Positions 1 through 9,099 of a stretch of 57,404 nucleotides of DNA are shown here, one piece after another. The notes beneath the pieces were generated by a model. That model ran no database searches and was not told where the DNA came from. It saw only the letters and a list, made by a program, of their open reading frames with translations. The translations under genes were made by a program, and so were the position numbers. Positions within the stretch are counted from its first letter, which is position 1. Each line of letters starts with the position of its first letter. The DNA is from Thermosynechococcus sp. M98_K2018_005 (GTDB lineage Bacteria > Cyanobacteriota > Cyanobacteriia > Thermosynechococcales > Thermosynechococcaceae): assembly GCF_015295825.1 (NCBI RefSeq), contig NZ_DVEH01000036.1, positions 1-57,404 of the forward strand, read 5' to 3'.

Positions 1-30
1 GTTTCCAATCTTGCCAAAAGGAGGCTGTCT

Positions 31-432
31 ATGAAAATGTTGCAGGGCTTGCTGGGCGCAGGGGTTCTGGGTGTGGTCTCTATTTTGCCTGCTGCTGCCG
101 GAACCCTGATTTCTGATAGCGGTCTGACTGAAATCTACGACTACCAATTTAGCCACTTTCCGGGAGATGTCCTGAGCTACACCACCAAGATTAATGGCCG
201 AGTCTATCAGGGCACCATTAACGTCACGGGAATAGGTAATGGACTTGTGCGCGGTTTTTTCAGCGATCGCGATCTTGGTGGTAATTTTGGCTGTAGTGGC
301 GAAGTAACCATTCAATGGGTACGGGATAACCGCTATATTTCCGTGTGGCGAGTTGGCGGTACCTATACGCCGCGTCTGCAATGTCCGCAAGCGGGCACCA
401 CAGCTCGTCTGAATATGCGCCTTTACCCCTAG
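31..432 (+). CDS. Small secreted protein of unknown function
   Basis: The 133-residue product starts with a basic-hydrophobic signal peptide (MKMLQGLLGAGVLGVVSILPA) with a likely cleavage after AAA around residue 23, so it is probably exported to the periplasm. The start is well supported: AAAGGAGG lies 7 bases before the ATG. The mature part is about 110 residues, rich in beta-forming residues and Gly, with two Cys (FGCSG, LQCPQ) that could form a disulfide. I recognise no family. It is convergent with the MgtC-like gene, whose stop lies 5 bases beyond. Export is inferred from the signal peptide; no function is proposed. Confidence 0.75.
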   Translation: MKMLQGLLGAGVLGVVSILPAAAGTLISDSGLTEIYDYQFSHFPGDVLSYTTKINGRVYQGTINVTGIGNGLVRGFFSDRDLGGNFGCSGEVTIQWVRDNRYISVWRVGGTYTPRLQCPQAGTTARLNMRLYP

Positions 433-437
433 AGAAA

Positions 438-1139
438 TCAACCATACTCCTGTTCCGTAATACGCCAGCGCGCCGAAAGAACACTGGGTTCTAAACTCAA
501 GCGGCTCACCAGCCCTTCTACAAAATCATCATTGCGCTCTTGACTGAGGAGTTCTGCCTCAATATGGACGCGATCGGGGGTATCTTCAATATCCTCGCTG
601 AGGAGCGATCGCAACTTCAGCCGACTGCCCGCTAATGACTGCAACAGCAGTGCCCGCAAATGAGCCTCTGCCTCAACACGGCAGACAACATCACAGCGAT
701 AGCACAACTCTACTTCAGTGCCCTTGAGGGGCTGCTGATTAATGCGATAGCCGAGGGGACGCAAGAGCAGATTGGCCATGAGCACTGCCACTGCCCCTAA
801 GGTTGCCTGATAGAGTAATCCCGAACCACACAGTGCCCCCACCGCCGCTGCACACCAGAGAGTAGCTGCCGTATTCAAGCCCCGCACTGAGAGGCCTTCC
901 CGCAGGATCACGCCCCCGCCAAGAAACCCAATCCCAGAGACAATTTGGGCGGCAATCCGCGTTGGACTGGCTTCCCCCGGCGTCAAAACTGAGAGCATGA
1001 CAAATAGTGCTGCTCCTGTTGCCACTAGGGTATTCGTGCGCAGACCGGCCATGCGTTGCCGCCATTGTCGCTCCAAGCCAAGGGCTGCCCCAAGACAAAA
1101 AGCCGCCATCAAACGCACAATAAAATCACTCGTTGACAT
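438..1139 (-). CDS. MgtC/SapB family membrane protein
   Basis: This 233-residue protein has the MgtC/SapB layout. The first 120 residues hold four or five hydrophobic helices with the family signature (GAALGLERQWR, residues 17-27, and the GxGFLGGGVILR stretch near 70-80). A soluble C-terminal domain of about 90 residues resembles the ACT-like tail of longer MgtC proteins. MgtC proteins are inner-membrane factors linked to low-magnesium survival and, in pathogens, to F-type ATPase inhibition; transport itself is not proven for the family. The gene starts 3 bases after the mgtE stop, so the two are surely cotranscribed, which fits a magnesium-homeostasis role. Confidence 0.9.
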   Translation of the reverse strand: MSTSDFIVRLMAAFCLGAALGLERQWRQRMAGLRTNTLVATGAALFVMLSVLTPGEASPTRIAAQIVSGIGFLGGGVILREGLSVRGLNTAATLWCAAAVGALCGSGLLYQATLGAVAVLMANLLLRPLGYRINQQPLKGTEVELCYRCDVVCRVEAEAHLRALLLQSLAGSRLKLRSLLSEDIEDTPDRVHIEAELLSQERNDDFVEGLVSRLSLEPSVLSARWRITEQEYG

Positions 1140-1142
1140 AGC

Positions 1143-2519
1143 TTAAAACGACAGCCCTAGGAAGGCACTCACCAGATAGAAGTAGAGCAACAGCCCTGTG
1201 AAATCTTTAATGGTTGTGATAAAGGGATCTGACGCTGGACCGTGATCAAAACCCAGCTTCAGTAAGAGCCAAGGAAGCAAGGCACCGAGAACCGCAGCAA
1301 AAGTGATCACCGCAAAAAGGGAAAGTCCGACAGCCAAGCCCAGTTGGGGAATTCCGTTGGGTAGTCCCTGCCAGAGAAGGGCAATCAAGCCGCCAGCGGT
1401 TCCTAAGATGAGACCCATGAGCGCACCAATGCGAAACTCGCGAAAGAGATAACCGCCATAGCGACGAATATCAATCTGCTGCCAAGCAAGGCCACGGGCA
1501 AAGATGGTTGTGGATTGGGTACCGACATTGCCTCCCATGTCCATGACCACAGGAATAAAAATGGCCACGGCAACCACGGCTGCGAGAACTTCCTCAAAGT
1601 ACTGAATGACGCCGCCAACCATCATACCGCCAATGAGGGTAATGATCAGGCACACAATCCGCAGTTGCACCGCGTAGCGAATGGGGCCGCGCACTAGGCT
1701 TTCACTCCAGATTTGGTCACGGTTGAGCAAGTTGCCCACACCCGCTTGCGCCAGAATTGTGCCTGTGGCCTCTTCTTCGATCAGGTCAATCACATCATCA
1801 AAGGTGATATCGCCCACCAGTCGGCCCTCCTGATCCACAACAGGAATAGCCGCGACATCGTATTCCTTGAGGAGTTTGGCTGCTGCGAGTTCCGGCGCGC
1901 TAACAGCGATCGCCAGCTCCTGTCCTTGCACCAAATCTTGAAGCGGCTGGTGGGGATTTGCTTTTATCAACTGAATCGGCTGCACAAAGCCACGATAAAA
2001 GCGCTGTTCATCAATCACGAAAATAATGCTCAGGCCATCGGTATCTAGGGAGCTTGCGCGAATACTGGCAATCGCCTCCCCCACGGTCAACTGTTGCCGC
2101 AGCGCCAAGTAGCGCAAATTCATCCGCCGACCAATCGTGCCCTCAGGATAACCCAACAGCAAGTTCACTGCATCCCGCGATTCTGGACTCAATTGACTCA
2201 GCAGGCGTTTGGTGACCTTGGCGGGCAACTCCTCAAAGAGCCGCACCCGTTGATCCGCCTCAAGGGCTTCTAGAAAATGGAGAATCTCTGGATCGGTCAT
2301 CCCTTGAGTCAGGGTCGCTTGCTCCTCCGGAGTCAGGGCTTCAAAGACCGCGATCGCCTTGTCTTTTTCGAGGAGGCGAAAAGTCAATACCCGCTTGTGG
2401 GGGTCAATTTGGCGCAGGGCACGCACCAGCTCAGGAATCGTCAATTGGTTGGCTGTCCGTTTGGCAGCACCGAGACCCTGAGGATAGGTCAGCAGAGCAT
2501 CGAGGGGATTAATTACCAT
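1143..2519 (-). CDS. mgtE: Magnesium transporter MgtE
   Basis: The 458-residue product matches MgtE in length and domain order: an N-terminal helical superhelix (about 25-130), a CBS pair (about 138-260) that senses cytosolic Mg2+, and a C-terminal five-helix membrane domain (about 285-458). The pore signature MDMGGNVGTQSTT and the later GPASDPFITTIKDFTG motif, with the ion-selective Asp, are both visible. MgtE is a homodimeric Mg2+ channel of the plasma membrane that closes when the CBS domains bind Mg2+. It sits between a DUF7219 gene 13 bases upstream and an MgtC/SapB gene 3 bases downstream, all leftward, so this reads as a magnesium operon. Confidence 0.95.
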   Translation of the reverse strand: MVINPLDALLTYPQGLGAAKRTANQLTIPELVRALRQIDPHKRVLTFRLLEKDKAIAVFEALTPEEQATLTQGMTDPEILHFLEALEADQRVRLFEELPAKVTKRLLSQLSPESRDAVNLLLGYPEGTIGRRMNLRYLALRQQLTVGEAIASIRASSLDTDGLSIIFVIDEQRFYRGFVQPIQLIKANPHQPLQDLVQGQELAIAVSAPELAAAKLLKEYDVAAIPVVDQEGRLVGDITFDDVIDLIEEEATGTILAQAGVGNLLNRDQIWSESLVRGPIRYAVQLRIVCLIITLIGGMMVGGVIQYFEEVLAAVVAVAIFIPVVMDMGGNVGTQSTTIFARGLAWQQIDIRRYGGYLFREFRIGALMGLILGTAGGLIALLWQGLPNGIPQLGLAVGLSLFAVITFAAVLGALLPWLLLKLGFDHGPASDPFITTIKDFTGLLLYFYLVSAFLGLSF

Positions 2520-2532
2520 CGCCTGGCTCCTT

Positions 2533-2781
2533 CTATGGCTGAGAATTTAAGGTGGGTGAGACAGGGGCATAGGCTTCACTCAATTGATGCCAGAGATTGG
2601 CTAACTCACTGTAGGCCTGGGCGGTGGAAAGCTTGCCACTGGTATGGAGGGCAGCAATAAACCCTGCCCGTTGAGCAAATTTCTGGAGGTAGGCATCAAA
2701 GGTCAGCGCGTCTAGGGTGACGTGCCCGCGGTAAAGGGTATAGGGGCAGAGAAATGCCTGCTTTACATCGTGGGTCATCAT
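2533..2781 (-). CDS. Small DUF7219-like cyanobacterial protein
   Basis: The open frame extends upstream to 2970, but the likely start is the ATG at 2781, because GGAG lies 9 bases before it and only the C-terminal 82 residues look like a conserved protein. That part resembles the short DUF7219 family of cyanobacteria: an aromatic Phe-x-x-Pro-Tyr opening, a central AQRAGFI-like helix, a GKLSTAQAY motif and a terminal ELANLWHQL helix. The family has no known biochemical function. Position suggests a link with magnesium transport, since mgtE starts 13 bases downstream, but that is inference only. The family call is from memory and moderately sure. Confidence 0.7.
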   Translation of the reverse strand: MMTHDVKQAFLCPYTLYRGHVTLDALTFDAYLQKFAQRAGFIAALHTSGKLSTAQAYSELANLWHQLSEAYAPVSPTLNSQP

Positions 2782-2825
2782 GGTTCTAAGCTCCATTGAG
2801 AAACGACAATTGGGTTCTCTGGGGT

Positions 2826-2981
2826 TTAACGGGAGAACTCGAAGGGTGAGTATTCTCCCAAACTGGCGATCGCTTGGCTCATAGCTGTAATCATCAGGTG
2901 TCCAAGGGCAACACCCAGCACTTCCGAAAGCGTAATTCCCAGCATTTCGGCCATCATGCTGAACAAACAAACTTCAAACAT
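2826..2981 (-). CDS. Possible 51-residue small protein or leader upstream of the mgtE operon
   Basis: This short frame runs ATG (2981) to TAA (2826). A good ribosome binding site, GGAGAG, lies 5 bases before the ATG. The peptide starts MFEVCLFSMMAEMLGIT and is hydrophobic and amphipathic, with many Met, Leu, Val and Ala and a polar end (EYSPFEFSR). The longer DUF7219-frame extension overlaps it in another frame and reads as non-coding there. The position, 45 bases before the first gene of a magnesium operon, suggests either a small membrane peptide or a regulatory leader. No family is recognised; support is the Shine-Dalgarno site and the composition only. Confidence 0.45.
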   Translation of the reverse strand: MFEVCLFSMMAEMLGITLSEVLGVALGHLMITAMSQAIASLGEYSPFEFSR

Positions 2982-3697
2982 AGAAACTCTCCGTTGCTAA
3001 TGGTTTTGCCACGCAACAACTTGAGCGATGAAAAGTAGTCGTTCAATAAAAACGCGAAAAACGCTTGACTACGGGCGATCGCTCTCAACAACAACTGCTT
3101 TCGAGCCAGCCAACTCTAGGCAGACTCACGTAGATACGAGACTAAAACCCATTGAGCGATTTGCTTCGTGATCCATCTCCATTTGCAGATCAACTGCCTT
3201 GGAACGCGCGGAGATGAACCAGAAGTTCAAGCCATTAGCCAGCAGAAAAGTCTGAATTCACCTCGGCGATCCTTAGGGAAGAGAAGCTCCACCTATGGCA
3301 GGGATCTTCGCTAGCGGAGATGGGGTCAGCAGAAGCAACGCTACAGTGACTACTACTAGACTCCATCAAGAAAATCTCCAAAAATAGACAACTCCAAGCA
3401 GCCTTAGAAATCTCCTAGCTGCTTTTCGTTATCCTAAGGGGTGAGCAAACATTTGTCAAGTACGGATCATACGCGCTTAGAGAGTTCCCGTAGAGCGTTT
3501 CTGGTTCTACAGCCCTTTTCTCGAACACCCTCAACCCTGTAAAACCCACGATGGCAAAGCACCGCCTTCCCGTTATGCCGCCCATATTTCAGGAAAGGGC
3601 TGTCATTCGCTAAAATTGTCAATGATTACTTGGAGTTTCATGGTGTAAAACGTCCAGAAGTGTCTTAATGCGTGATAAAAATTATGGATTCTAGCGA
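2982..3697. other. Gene-free stretch between the mgtE operon and the CBCR gene
   Basis: About 700 bases contain no convincing coding frame on either strand. They must carry the leftward promoter of the magnesium operon and the rightward promoter of the CBCR gene. One clear hairpin is present: AAGCAGC and GCTGCTT pair around a 15-base loop near 3398-3426, followed on the + strand by TTCGTT, a weak terminator-like arrangement. The rest has no repeats or RNA genes that I can support. A magnesium-responsive leader would be expected here if one exists, but I see no recognisable M-box. Confidence 0.4.
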
Positions 3698-6600
3698 ATG
3701 ATCATAGCTGAATTTGAACATTTTACTGAATTATTGGTCAACTACACAGATGATCTCATTTGCCTGCACGAACCCGATGGCAACTATCTATATGTGACTC
3801 CCTCCAGCAAAACCCTTTTGGGTTATTCTCCTGAAGAACTAATTGGGAAGAGTCCCTACACATTATTTCATCCTGAAGATGCCGAACGAATCCGCAGTGG
3901 TGCCCATGCCCTCGCTCTGCAAGGCAGTGTGAATGTCACCGAAACCTATCGCATGCGGAAAAAGAGCGGCGGATATATTTGGTTGGAAACCCTGACGCAC
4001 CCCATTTGTGATGACGCGGGAAATGTTTTATTTTTAGTGAGCACATCACGAGATATTACCCGTCGCCGTCAACTGGAACTAGAATTACAGGCCAATCAAG
4101 AACTCCTAGAAGCTTTCTTTCAACACTCCCTTGAAGCGTGCTTTTTCATGATGTTGGATCGTCCGATCCGCTGGGATGACACGGCCAATAAAGAGGAACT
4201 CTTAGAATATGTCCTTGATCACCAGCGCATTACTCGCATCAATAGCGCCTTTGCCCAGCAGTATCAACTACCGCCGGAGCAACTCATTGGGCTGACGCCA
4301 CGCATCTGCTTTAAGAATGATTTAGAACTGGCCAAGCGCCTCTGGCGAGCACTCTTTGATTTGGGCTATTTCCATATTGAAATTGAACTGCAGCGCCAGA
4401 ATGGCAGTTCCTTTTGGGTGGAGGGGAACTATGTCTGTCTTTACAACCAGAGTAAAGAGATCATCGGCCACTTTGGCGTGCAGCGCGACATTAGCGATCG
4501 CATCCGTTTGCAAGCCGAAATTGCCCAAAAAACGGCTGAATTAGAGTATTTCTTTGGCTCCTCCCTACAGCTATTTATGATTGCCGATGGTGAGGGACGG
4601 CTGCGGCGGGTGAATCAACACTGGCAAAGCTGCTTGGGCTATGACCTGAATCAGTTGGCAGGGGCAAAGTTTGAGGAATTTCTCCACCCCAGCGATCGCC
4701 CCCGCCATCGGGAAATGCAGCAACGTCTCCTTGCCGGGGAGCAAATCACTAACCACACGATTCGCCTGCGCACCCAAGGGGGAGACTACCGCTGGTATGA
4801 ATGGCAAGGCCTGCTCAGTCAAGGGCGCATCTATGGCGCAGCACGGGATGTCACGGAACAGCACCAATTTAGCGATCGCCTGCAAGCGGCCTACAACCAA
4901 GTGACCGATATTTTGGAGAGCATGTCGGATCACTTTTTTGAAGTGGATCGCGACTTCACAGTTATCTATGTCAACGGGAATTTTTGCCGTCTAGTGGGGA
5001 AATCTGCCTCAGAGATGTTAGGCAAAAACTTCTGGGATCTCTTTCCCGATGCCCGCAACTCAATTTTTGAAAGCCAAAGTCGGCAGGCAATGGCGGAAGC
5101 AACTCCTGTCCAATTTGAAGCCTTCTGTGAGGGGCTGAACCAATGGTTCGCGGTACGGACTTTTCCCACGGCGCGAGGTCTTGCGGTCTTCTTCCAGAAT
5201 ATTACGCTTCAGGTGGACTCCACCACTTCATTACAGCGACGGCAAACCCAAGCGGAACTCCTGCATCGCCTAACGCTGAAAATTCGCCGTTCCCTTGATC
5301 TGGAAACGGTTCTCAAAACTGCTCTTGAGGAAGTGCGTCAGTTGTTGGGGGTCGATCGCACGCTGATTTTCCAGTTCTATGCCGATGGCTCGGGTGAGGT
5401 GGTGGCTGAATCGGTGGCGGCACCGCAGTTTTCTCTCATCCACCGCACCTTCTACGACCCCTGCTTCCACCGCGAGTCTGCTGCAGCCTATGTCCAAGGA
5501 CGGGTACTGGCGGTTGCTGATATTAACACCGCTGAAATAAGCCAGTGTCATCGCGACTTTCTTAGTCAATTGCAGGTGCGTGCCCTATTAGTAGTACCGA
5601 TTATTGAGGAGGAACGCCTCTGGGGATTATTCCTGTGCCACCACTGCTCTTCTCCTCGACCTTGGGCAACTGACGAGGTGGAACTGCTCCGCCAACTGGG
5701 GGAACAACTGGGCTTTGGCATCAACCGTGCCGAATTGGTCAGTGCCCTGCATCAGGAAAAGGAACGCTATCGGCGGGTTCTTGAAGCACAGACAGAACTG
5801 CTCTATCGTTGTACCCCTGAGGGACACTTGACCTTCGGCAATCCTGCCTTCTTTCGCTATTTGGCTGAGGCGGGGATCAGTTGTGACCTTGGGGATCTGC
5901 TCCAACCCCCCTTTGATGCCCTCACACGGCAACGTTTCCAACAACACCTGCAAGCCCTCACCCCCACACAGCCCATGAGCACGATTGAATGTGGCGTGAC
6001 CTTTAGTGAAGGACGTTTTGCTTGGTTTGAATGGACAATCCGTGCCTTCTTTGACAACCATGGCCGCTGTGTGGAGTATCAATGTGTGGGGCGCGATATT
6101 ACCCGCCGCAAGGAAATGGAGAATCGCTTAATTCACGATGCCCTCCACGATGCCCTGACGGGACTCCCCAACCGCACGCTGCTCCAAGATCGCTTAAAAC
6201 ACTGCTGGCGCCAGTATCAACGCCATCGCAATCGCCCGTTTGCCGTTGTTTTTATTGATATTGATCGCTTTAAGCGGGTTAACGATAGCTTGGGACACCA
6301 AGCCGGCGATCAGGTGCTCATTACCCTTGCCCAACGCATGCAGAGTGTGGTGCCGGAGGGGGATACCTTGGCTCACCTGAGTGGCGATGAATTTGTGGTG
6401 CTGTGTGAAGACCTTGATCCCGAACAGATGGTGGCACAAGTGCAAGCACGGGTGACTGACCTAGAGCGGGTGATTGAGGAACCCCTGATCATTGATGGGC
6501 ACCTGCTGAGTTTGAGTGCCAGTATTGGCGTGGCCTTTAGCGATCGCGACGCTGTCTCCGCCGCTACCCTCCTGCGGAATGCTGACATTGCCATGTACCA

Positions 6601-7420
6601 AGCGAAAAAACAGGGATTGGGGCAGTATCGGATTTTTGACCCGCAAATGCACACCCAAGCCCAGAGTTGCTTTACCCTTGAAAGCCAACTGCATCAGGCG
6701 ATCGCCAACAGTGAGTTGCAAGTCTATTTTCAGCCCATTGTTGAACTGGAGAGCGGGGCGATCGTGGGTCTTGAGGCGCTGAGCCGTTGGTTTGACTCTG
6801 AAAAGGGTGAGATTCCTGCCGCTGAATTTATTGCCCTTGCGGAGCAAGCAGGTCTCATTGTCAGCCTTGGCCAACAGGTTTTTGAACGGGCGATGCAGGA
6901 ATTTAGCCAGTGGCGACAGCAGGACAGCCGTCGCCAGACCATAACCTTGGGCATTAATATCTCGCCTCAACAACTGGTGGATGCCAACTTTGTCAGGGGT
7001 ATTTTGGCGGCGCTGCGCAGGGCCCAATTGCCCCCTCATCTGTTGCATCTGGAGATCACGGAAACGACCATGATCCGCAACCTTGAAGCCACATTGCAGG
7101 TGGCTGAGGAACTGCAGCAACTGGGGGTTGCCCTCAACATTGATGACTTTGGCACAGGCTACTCCTCCCTGAGTCGGTTGCATCAGTTGCCGATCCACGC
7201 CCTGAAAATTGATCGCTCCTTTGTCCAGAACTTAGAGAAGAGCCAAGCGGCGCAGGAAATCATTGGTGCCGTGATTGCCCTAGGCAAAAGCCTGCGCTTA
7301 GATGTGGTGGCAGAGGGGGTGGAAACGACGACTCAAGCCGCTCAATTAATCGACCTCGGTTGTTGCTATGGCCAAGGCTACCTCTTCTCTCCACCATTGC
7401 CCATCAATCGCTTGTGCTAG
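3698..7420 (+). CDS. Cyanobacteriochrome PAS-GAF-GGDEF-EAL protein, SesB/SesC type
   Basis: The 1240-residue protein reads PAS (12-122), PAS (135-268), PAS (285-388), PAS (400-505), GAF (520-680), PAS (690-803), GGDEF (815-980) and EAL (993-1240). The GAF domain carries both cysteines of a DXCF cyanobacteriochrome: Cys589 in DPCF and Cys617 in the QCHRDF motif, so it should bind a bilin and sense blue/green or teal light. The GGDEF motif is changed to LSGDEF and there is no RxxD inhibitory site. The EAL domain keeps E1026, N1087, E1119, D1149-D1150 and K1170, so cyclic-di-GMP hydrolysis is likely. It resembles SesB or SesC of Thermosynechococcus; the altered GGDEF favours a mainly hydrolytic enzyme, but which of the two is unsure. 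Confidence 0.88.
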   Translation: MIIAEFEHFTELLVNYTDDLICLHEPDGNYLYVTPSSKTLLGYSPEELIGKSPYTLFHPEDAERIRSGAHALALQGSVNVTETYRMRKKSGGYIWLETLTHPICDDAGNVLFLVSTSRDITRRRQLELELQANQELLEAFFQHSLEACFFMMLDRPIRWDDTANKEELLEYVLDHQRITRINSAFAQQYQLPPEQLIGLTPRICFKNDLELAKRLWRALFDLGYFHIEIELQRQNGSSFWVEGNYVCLYNQSKEIIGHFGVQRDISDRIRLQAEIAQKTAELEYFFGSSLQLFMIADGEGRLRRVNQHWQSCLGYDLNQLAGAKFEEFLHPSDRPRHREMQQRLLAGEQITNHTIRLRTQGGDYRWYEWQGLLSQGRIYGAARDVTEQHQFSDRLQAAYNQVTDILESMSDHFFEVDRDFTVIYVNGNFCRLVGKSASEMLGKNFWDLFPDARNSIFESQSRQAMAEATPVQFEAFCEGLNQWFAVRTFPTARGLAVFFQNITLQVDSTTSLQRRQTQAELLHRLTLKIRRSLDLETVLKTALEEVRQLLGVDRTLIFQFYADGSGEVVAESVAAPQFSLIHRTFYDPCFHRESAAAYVQGRVLAVADINTAEISQCHRDFLSQLQVRALLVVPIIEEERLWGLFLCHHCSSPRPWATDEVELLRQLGEQLGFGINRAELVSALHQEKERYRRVLEAQTELLYRCTPEGHLTFGNPAFFRYLAEAGISCDLGDLLQPPFDALTRQRFQQHLQALTPTQPMSTIECGVTFSEGRFAWFEWTIRAFFDNHGRCVEYQCVGRDITRRKEMENRLIHDALHDALTGLPNRTLLQDRLKHCWRQYQRHRNRPFAVVFIDIDRFKRVNDSLGHQAGDQVLITLAQRMQSVVPEGDTLAHLSGDEFVVLCEDLDPEQMVAQVQARVTDLERVIEEPLIIDGHLLSLSASIGVAFSDRDAVSAATLLRNADIAMYQAKKQGLGQYRIFDPQMHTQAQSCFTLESQLHQAIANSELQVYFQPIVELESGAIVGLEALSRWFDSEKGEIPAAEFIALAEQAGLIVSLGQQVFERAMQEFSQWRQQDSRRQTITLGINISPQQLVDANFVRGILAALRRAQLPPHLLHLEITETTMIRNLEATLQVAEELQQLGVALNIDDFGTGYSSLSRLHQLPIHALKIDRSFVQNLEKSQAAQEIIGAVIALGKSLRLDVVAEGVETTTQAAQLIDLGCCYGQGYLFSPPLPINRLC

Positions 7421-7866
7421 GATTTGCTGCTGGTATCCTCATGGGGAAGAAAGGGCAGGCTTTCCCACCAACTTTGATAGTTTTTCGTCATTTCCTGCCA
7501 CCAGTCGGCGGGCTGTTGCAGTGCCTGTTGCAGGCGATCGCGCTCCTGTTCGAGGCGTTGAAGATTCATCTCCAGTTGGTGATATGTGGCTTCTAGGGTG
7601 GTGAGTTGATCATTGAGGGCTTGATGCTGCTGTTGCCAGTAATCGCGCTCTGCTCGTAAGTGTTGATTTTCGGCGGCTATTGCCTGAAGTTGCTGTTGAA
7701 GTTGATTGCAGTGATCTTGCAGTCGCGCTACTTCGGCTTCAAGGGGGGCTTTTTGCGAGGGGTGTCGTAGCGATCGCAGAATTGTCCACAGCAGAATCAG
7801 GGTGGCAACCACGCCATAACTGGCCAGTCCCCACGTCCCCTGTGTAGATAATGCCGCCCACACCAT
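7417..7866 (-). CDS. Membrane-anchored coiled-coil protein, unknown function
   Basis: The 149 residues start with one membrane helix (about 13-33, GLASYGVVATLILLWTIL), then a basic patch (RSLRH) and a long coiled coil from about 40 to 125, rich in Gln, Leu, Glu and Arg in heptads. The C-terminus is short and tryptophan-rich (ADWWQEM, SWWESL). The layout is that of a single-pass scaffold with a cytoplasmic coiled coil. No family is recognised. The stop overlaps the end of the convergent CBCR gene by 4 bases, and the start lies 9 bases after the stop of the cysteine desulfurase, so it is probably the second gene of that transcript. Confidence 0.7.
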   Translation of the reverse strand: MVWAALSTQGTWGLASYGVVATLILLWTILRSLRHPSQKAPLEAEVARLQDHCNQLQQQLQAIAAENQHLRAERDYWQQQHQALNDQLTTLEATYHQLEMNLQRLEQERDRLQQALQQPADWWQEMTKNYQSWWESLPFLPHEDTSSKS

Positions 7867-7875
7867 GAATGCACC

Positions 7876-9045
7876 TTAGGAAAGAGATACCGCTAAGGGG
7901 GGGGCGATCGCCTCTGCAAGATATTGCCGCAGCACCATGGCCAACCAATCAACATCGGCAGCGGTAGTCTGTCGCCCCAAGGTAATGCGAATTCCGGCTT
8001 TGGCGGTGTCAGGATCGTAGCCCATGGCCAAGAGGGAGGGACTGGGTTGGGTTTGGCCACTTTGACAGGCGGATCCCGCACTAATGCCAATGCCCGCAAG
8101 GTTTAGTTGCCGTACAAAGGTTTTGCTATTCAAGGGCTGGCCGTGGCGATCGCGCACAATCAAACTCAAATGATGGGGCAATCGCTGCCATGGATGCCCT
8201 GTTCGTTCCACTTGGGGATGATCCTGCAACTGCTGCCACAGGCGATCGCGCAGTTGAGCAAGGCGCATTGGCTCTGTCGCTAGTTCAGTGGCTGCCCATT
8301 CCGCCGCCACCCCAAAACCCACGAGGGTCGGTACTGCCTGCGTTCCTGCCCTGAGGCCCAGTTCCTGTCCACCACCGCGCAAGAGCGGTTCTAGGGACAC
8401 CCCCGATCGCACATAGAGCGCCCCCGCCCCCTGAGGGCCATAAATTTTATGACTGGACAGCGAGAGTAAATCCACCCCCAGCCGTTGCACATCCAAGGGA
8501 ACTCGTCCCGCCACTTGAACCGCATCCGTATGGAAAAGCACCCCTGCCTCTTGGCAAATGGCTGCGAGTTCAGCAATGGGTTGGAGCGTGCCCACCTCAC
8601 TTTGGCCGTAAATAATGGAGACCAAGGCCGTGTTCGGTTGCAGCGCCTGCCGCAGTTGGGCGGGTTCCACCTGTCCCCAGTGATTCACCGCTAAGCGGGT
8701 CACTTGCCAGCCTTGGGCTTCAAGGGCGGCAGCCGGTTTGGCCACCGCCGAATGCTCGACCGCCGAAATGATTAAATGCTGAGGCTGGCGATAGCGTTGG
8801 CAAATTCCCCACAGGGCAAGATTATCCGCTTCTGTGCCCCCAGAGGTAAAAATGATCTCATCCGCTTGGGCATGAATCAGTGCCGCCACCTGCATCCGTG
8901 CCTGCTCAAGGGCGATCGCCGCACGTTGCCCCCACTCGTGAATACTCGATGGATTGCCCCACTGCTGTTCATAGACCGCCATCATCGCTGCAATCGCTTC
9001 CCCTCGACAGGGGGTCGTTGCACCATAGTCGAAATACAGTTGCAT
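7876..9045 (-). CDS. Cysteine desulfurase, NifS/IscS-like
   Basis: This 389-residue, fold-type I PLP enzyme removes sulfur from L-cysteine for Fe-S cluster and thio-cofactor synthesis. Visible features are the N-terminal YFDYGATTP motif, the TSGGTEADN cofactor-phosphate loop (67-75), H98 in AVEHSA that stacks on PLP, the Schiff-base lysine K200 in SLSSHKIYGPQG, and the catalytic loop cysteine C327 in SAGSACQSG. The loop is long and flexible, as in group I (NifS/IscS) and unlike SufS. It is not beside the sufB gene at 49-51.7 kb. The ATG at 9045 fits the family N-terminus exactly. Confidence 0.95.
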   Translation of the reverse strand: MQLYFDYGATTPCRGEAIAAMMAVYEQQWGNPSSIHEWGQRAAIALEQARMQVAALIHAQADEIIFTSGGTEADNLALWGICQRYRQPQHLIISAVEHSAVAKPAAALEAQGWQVTRLAVNHWGQVEPAQLRQALQPNTALVSIIYGQSEVGTLQPIAELAAICQEAGVLFHTDAVQVAGRVPLDVQRLGVDLLSLSSHKIYGPQGAGALYVRSGVSLEPLLRGGGQELGLRAGTQAVPTLVGFGVAAEWAATELATEPMRLAQLRDRLWQQLQDHPQVERTGHPWQRLPHHLSLIVRDRHGQPLNSKTFVRQLNLAGIGISAGSACQSGQTQPSPSLLAMGYDPDTAKAGIRITLGRQTTAADVDWLAMVLRQYLAEAIAPPLAVSLS

Positions 9046-9099
9046 GGGCAGGAGCAGCTCCCAAAAACCAATGGCGGAACTGTCATAAAACCCAGTCCC

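Noticed and set aside
2982-3697. M-box type magnesium riboswitch before mgtE
   Set aside because: I cannot find its conserved helices; only one simple hairpin is evident.
3100-3700. Insertion-sequence remnant before the CBCR gene
   Set aside because: Short matches to IS-like motifs (AAAGGGCTG, CTAAAA) are too weak and no inverted ends or transposase are visible.
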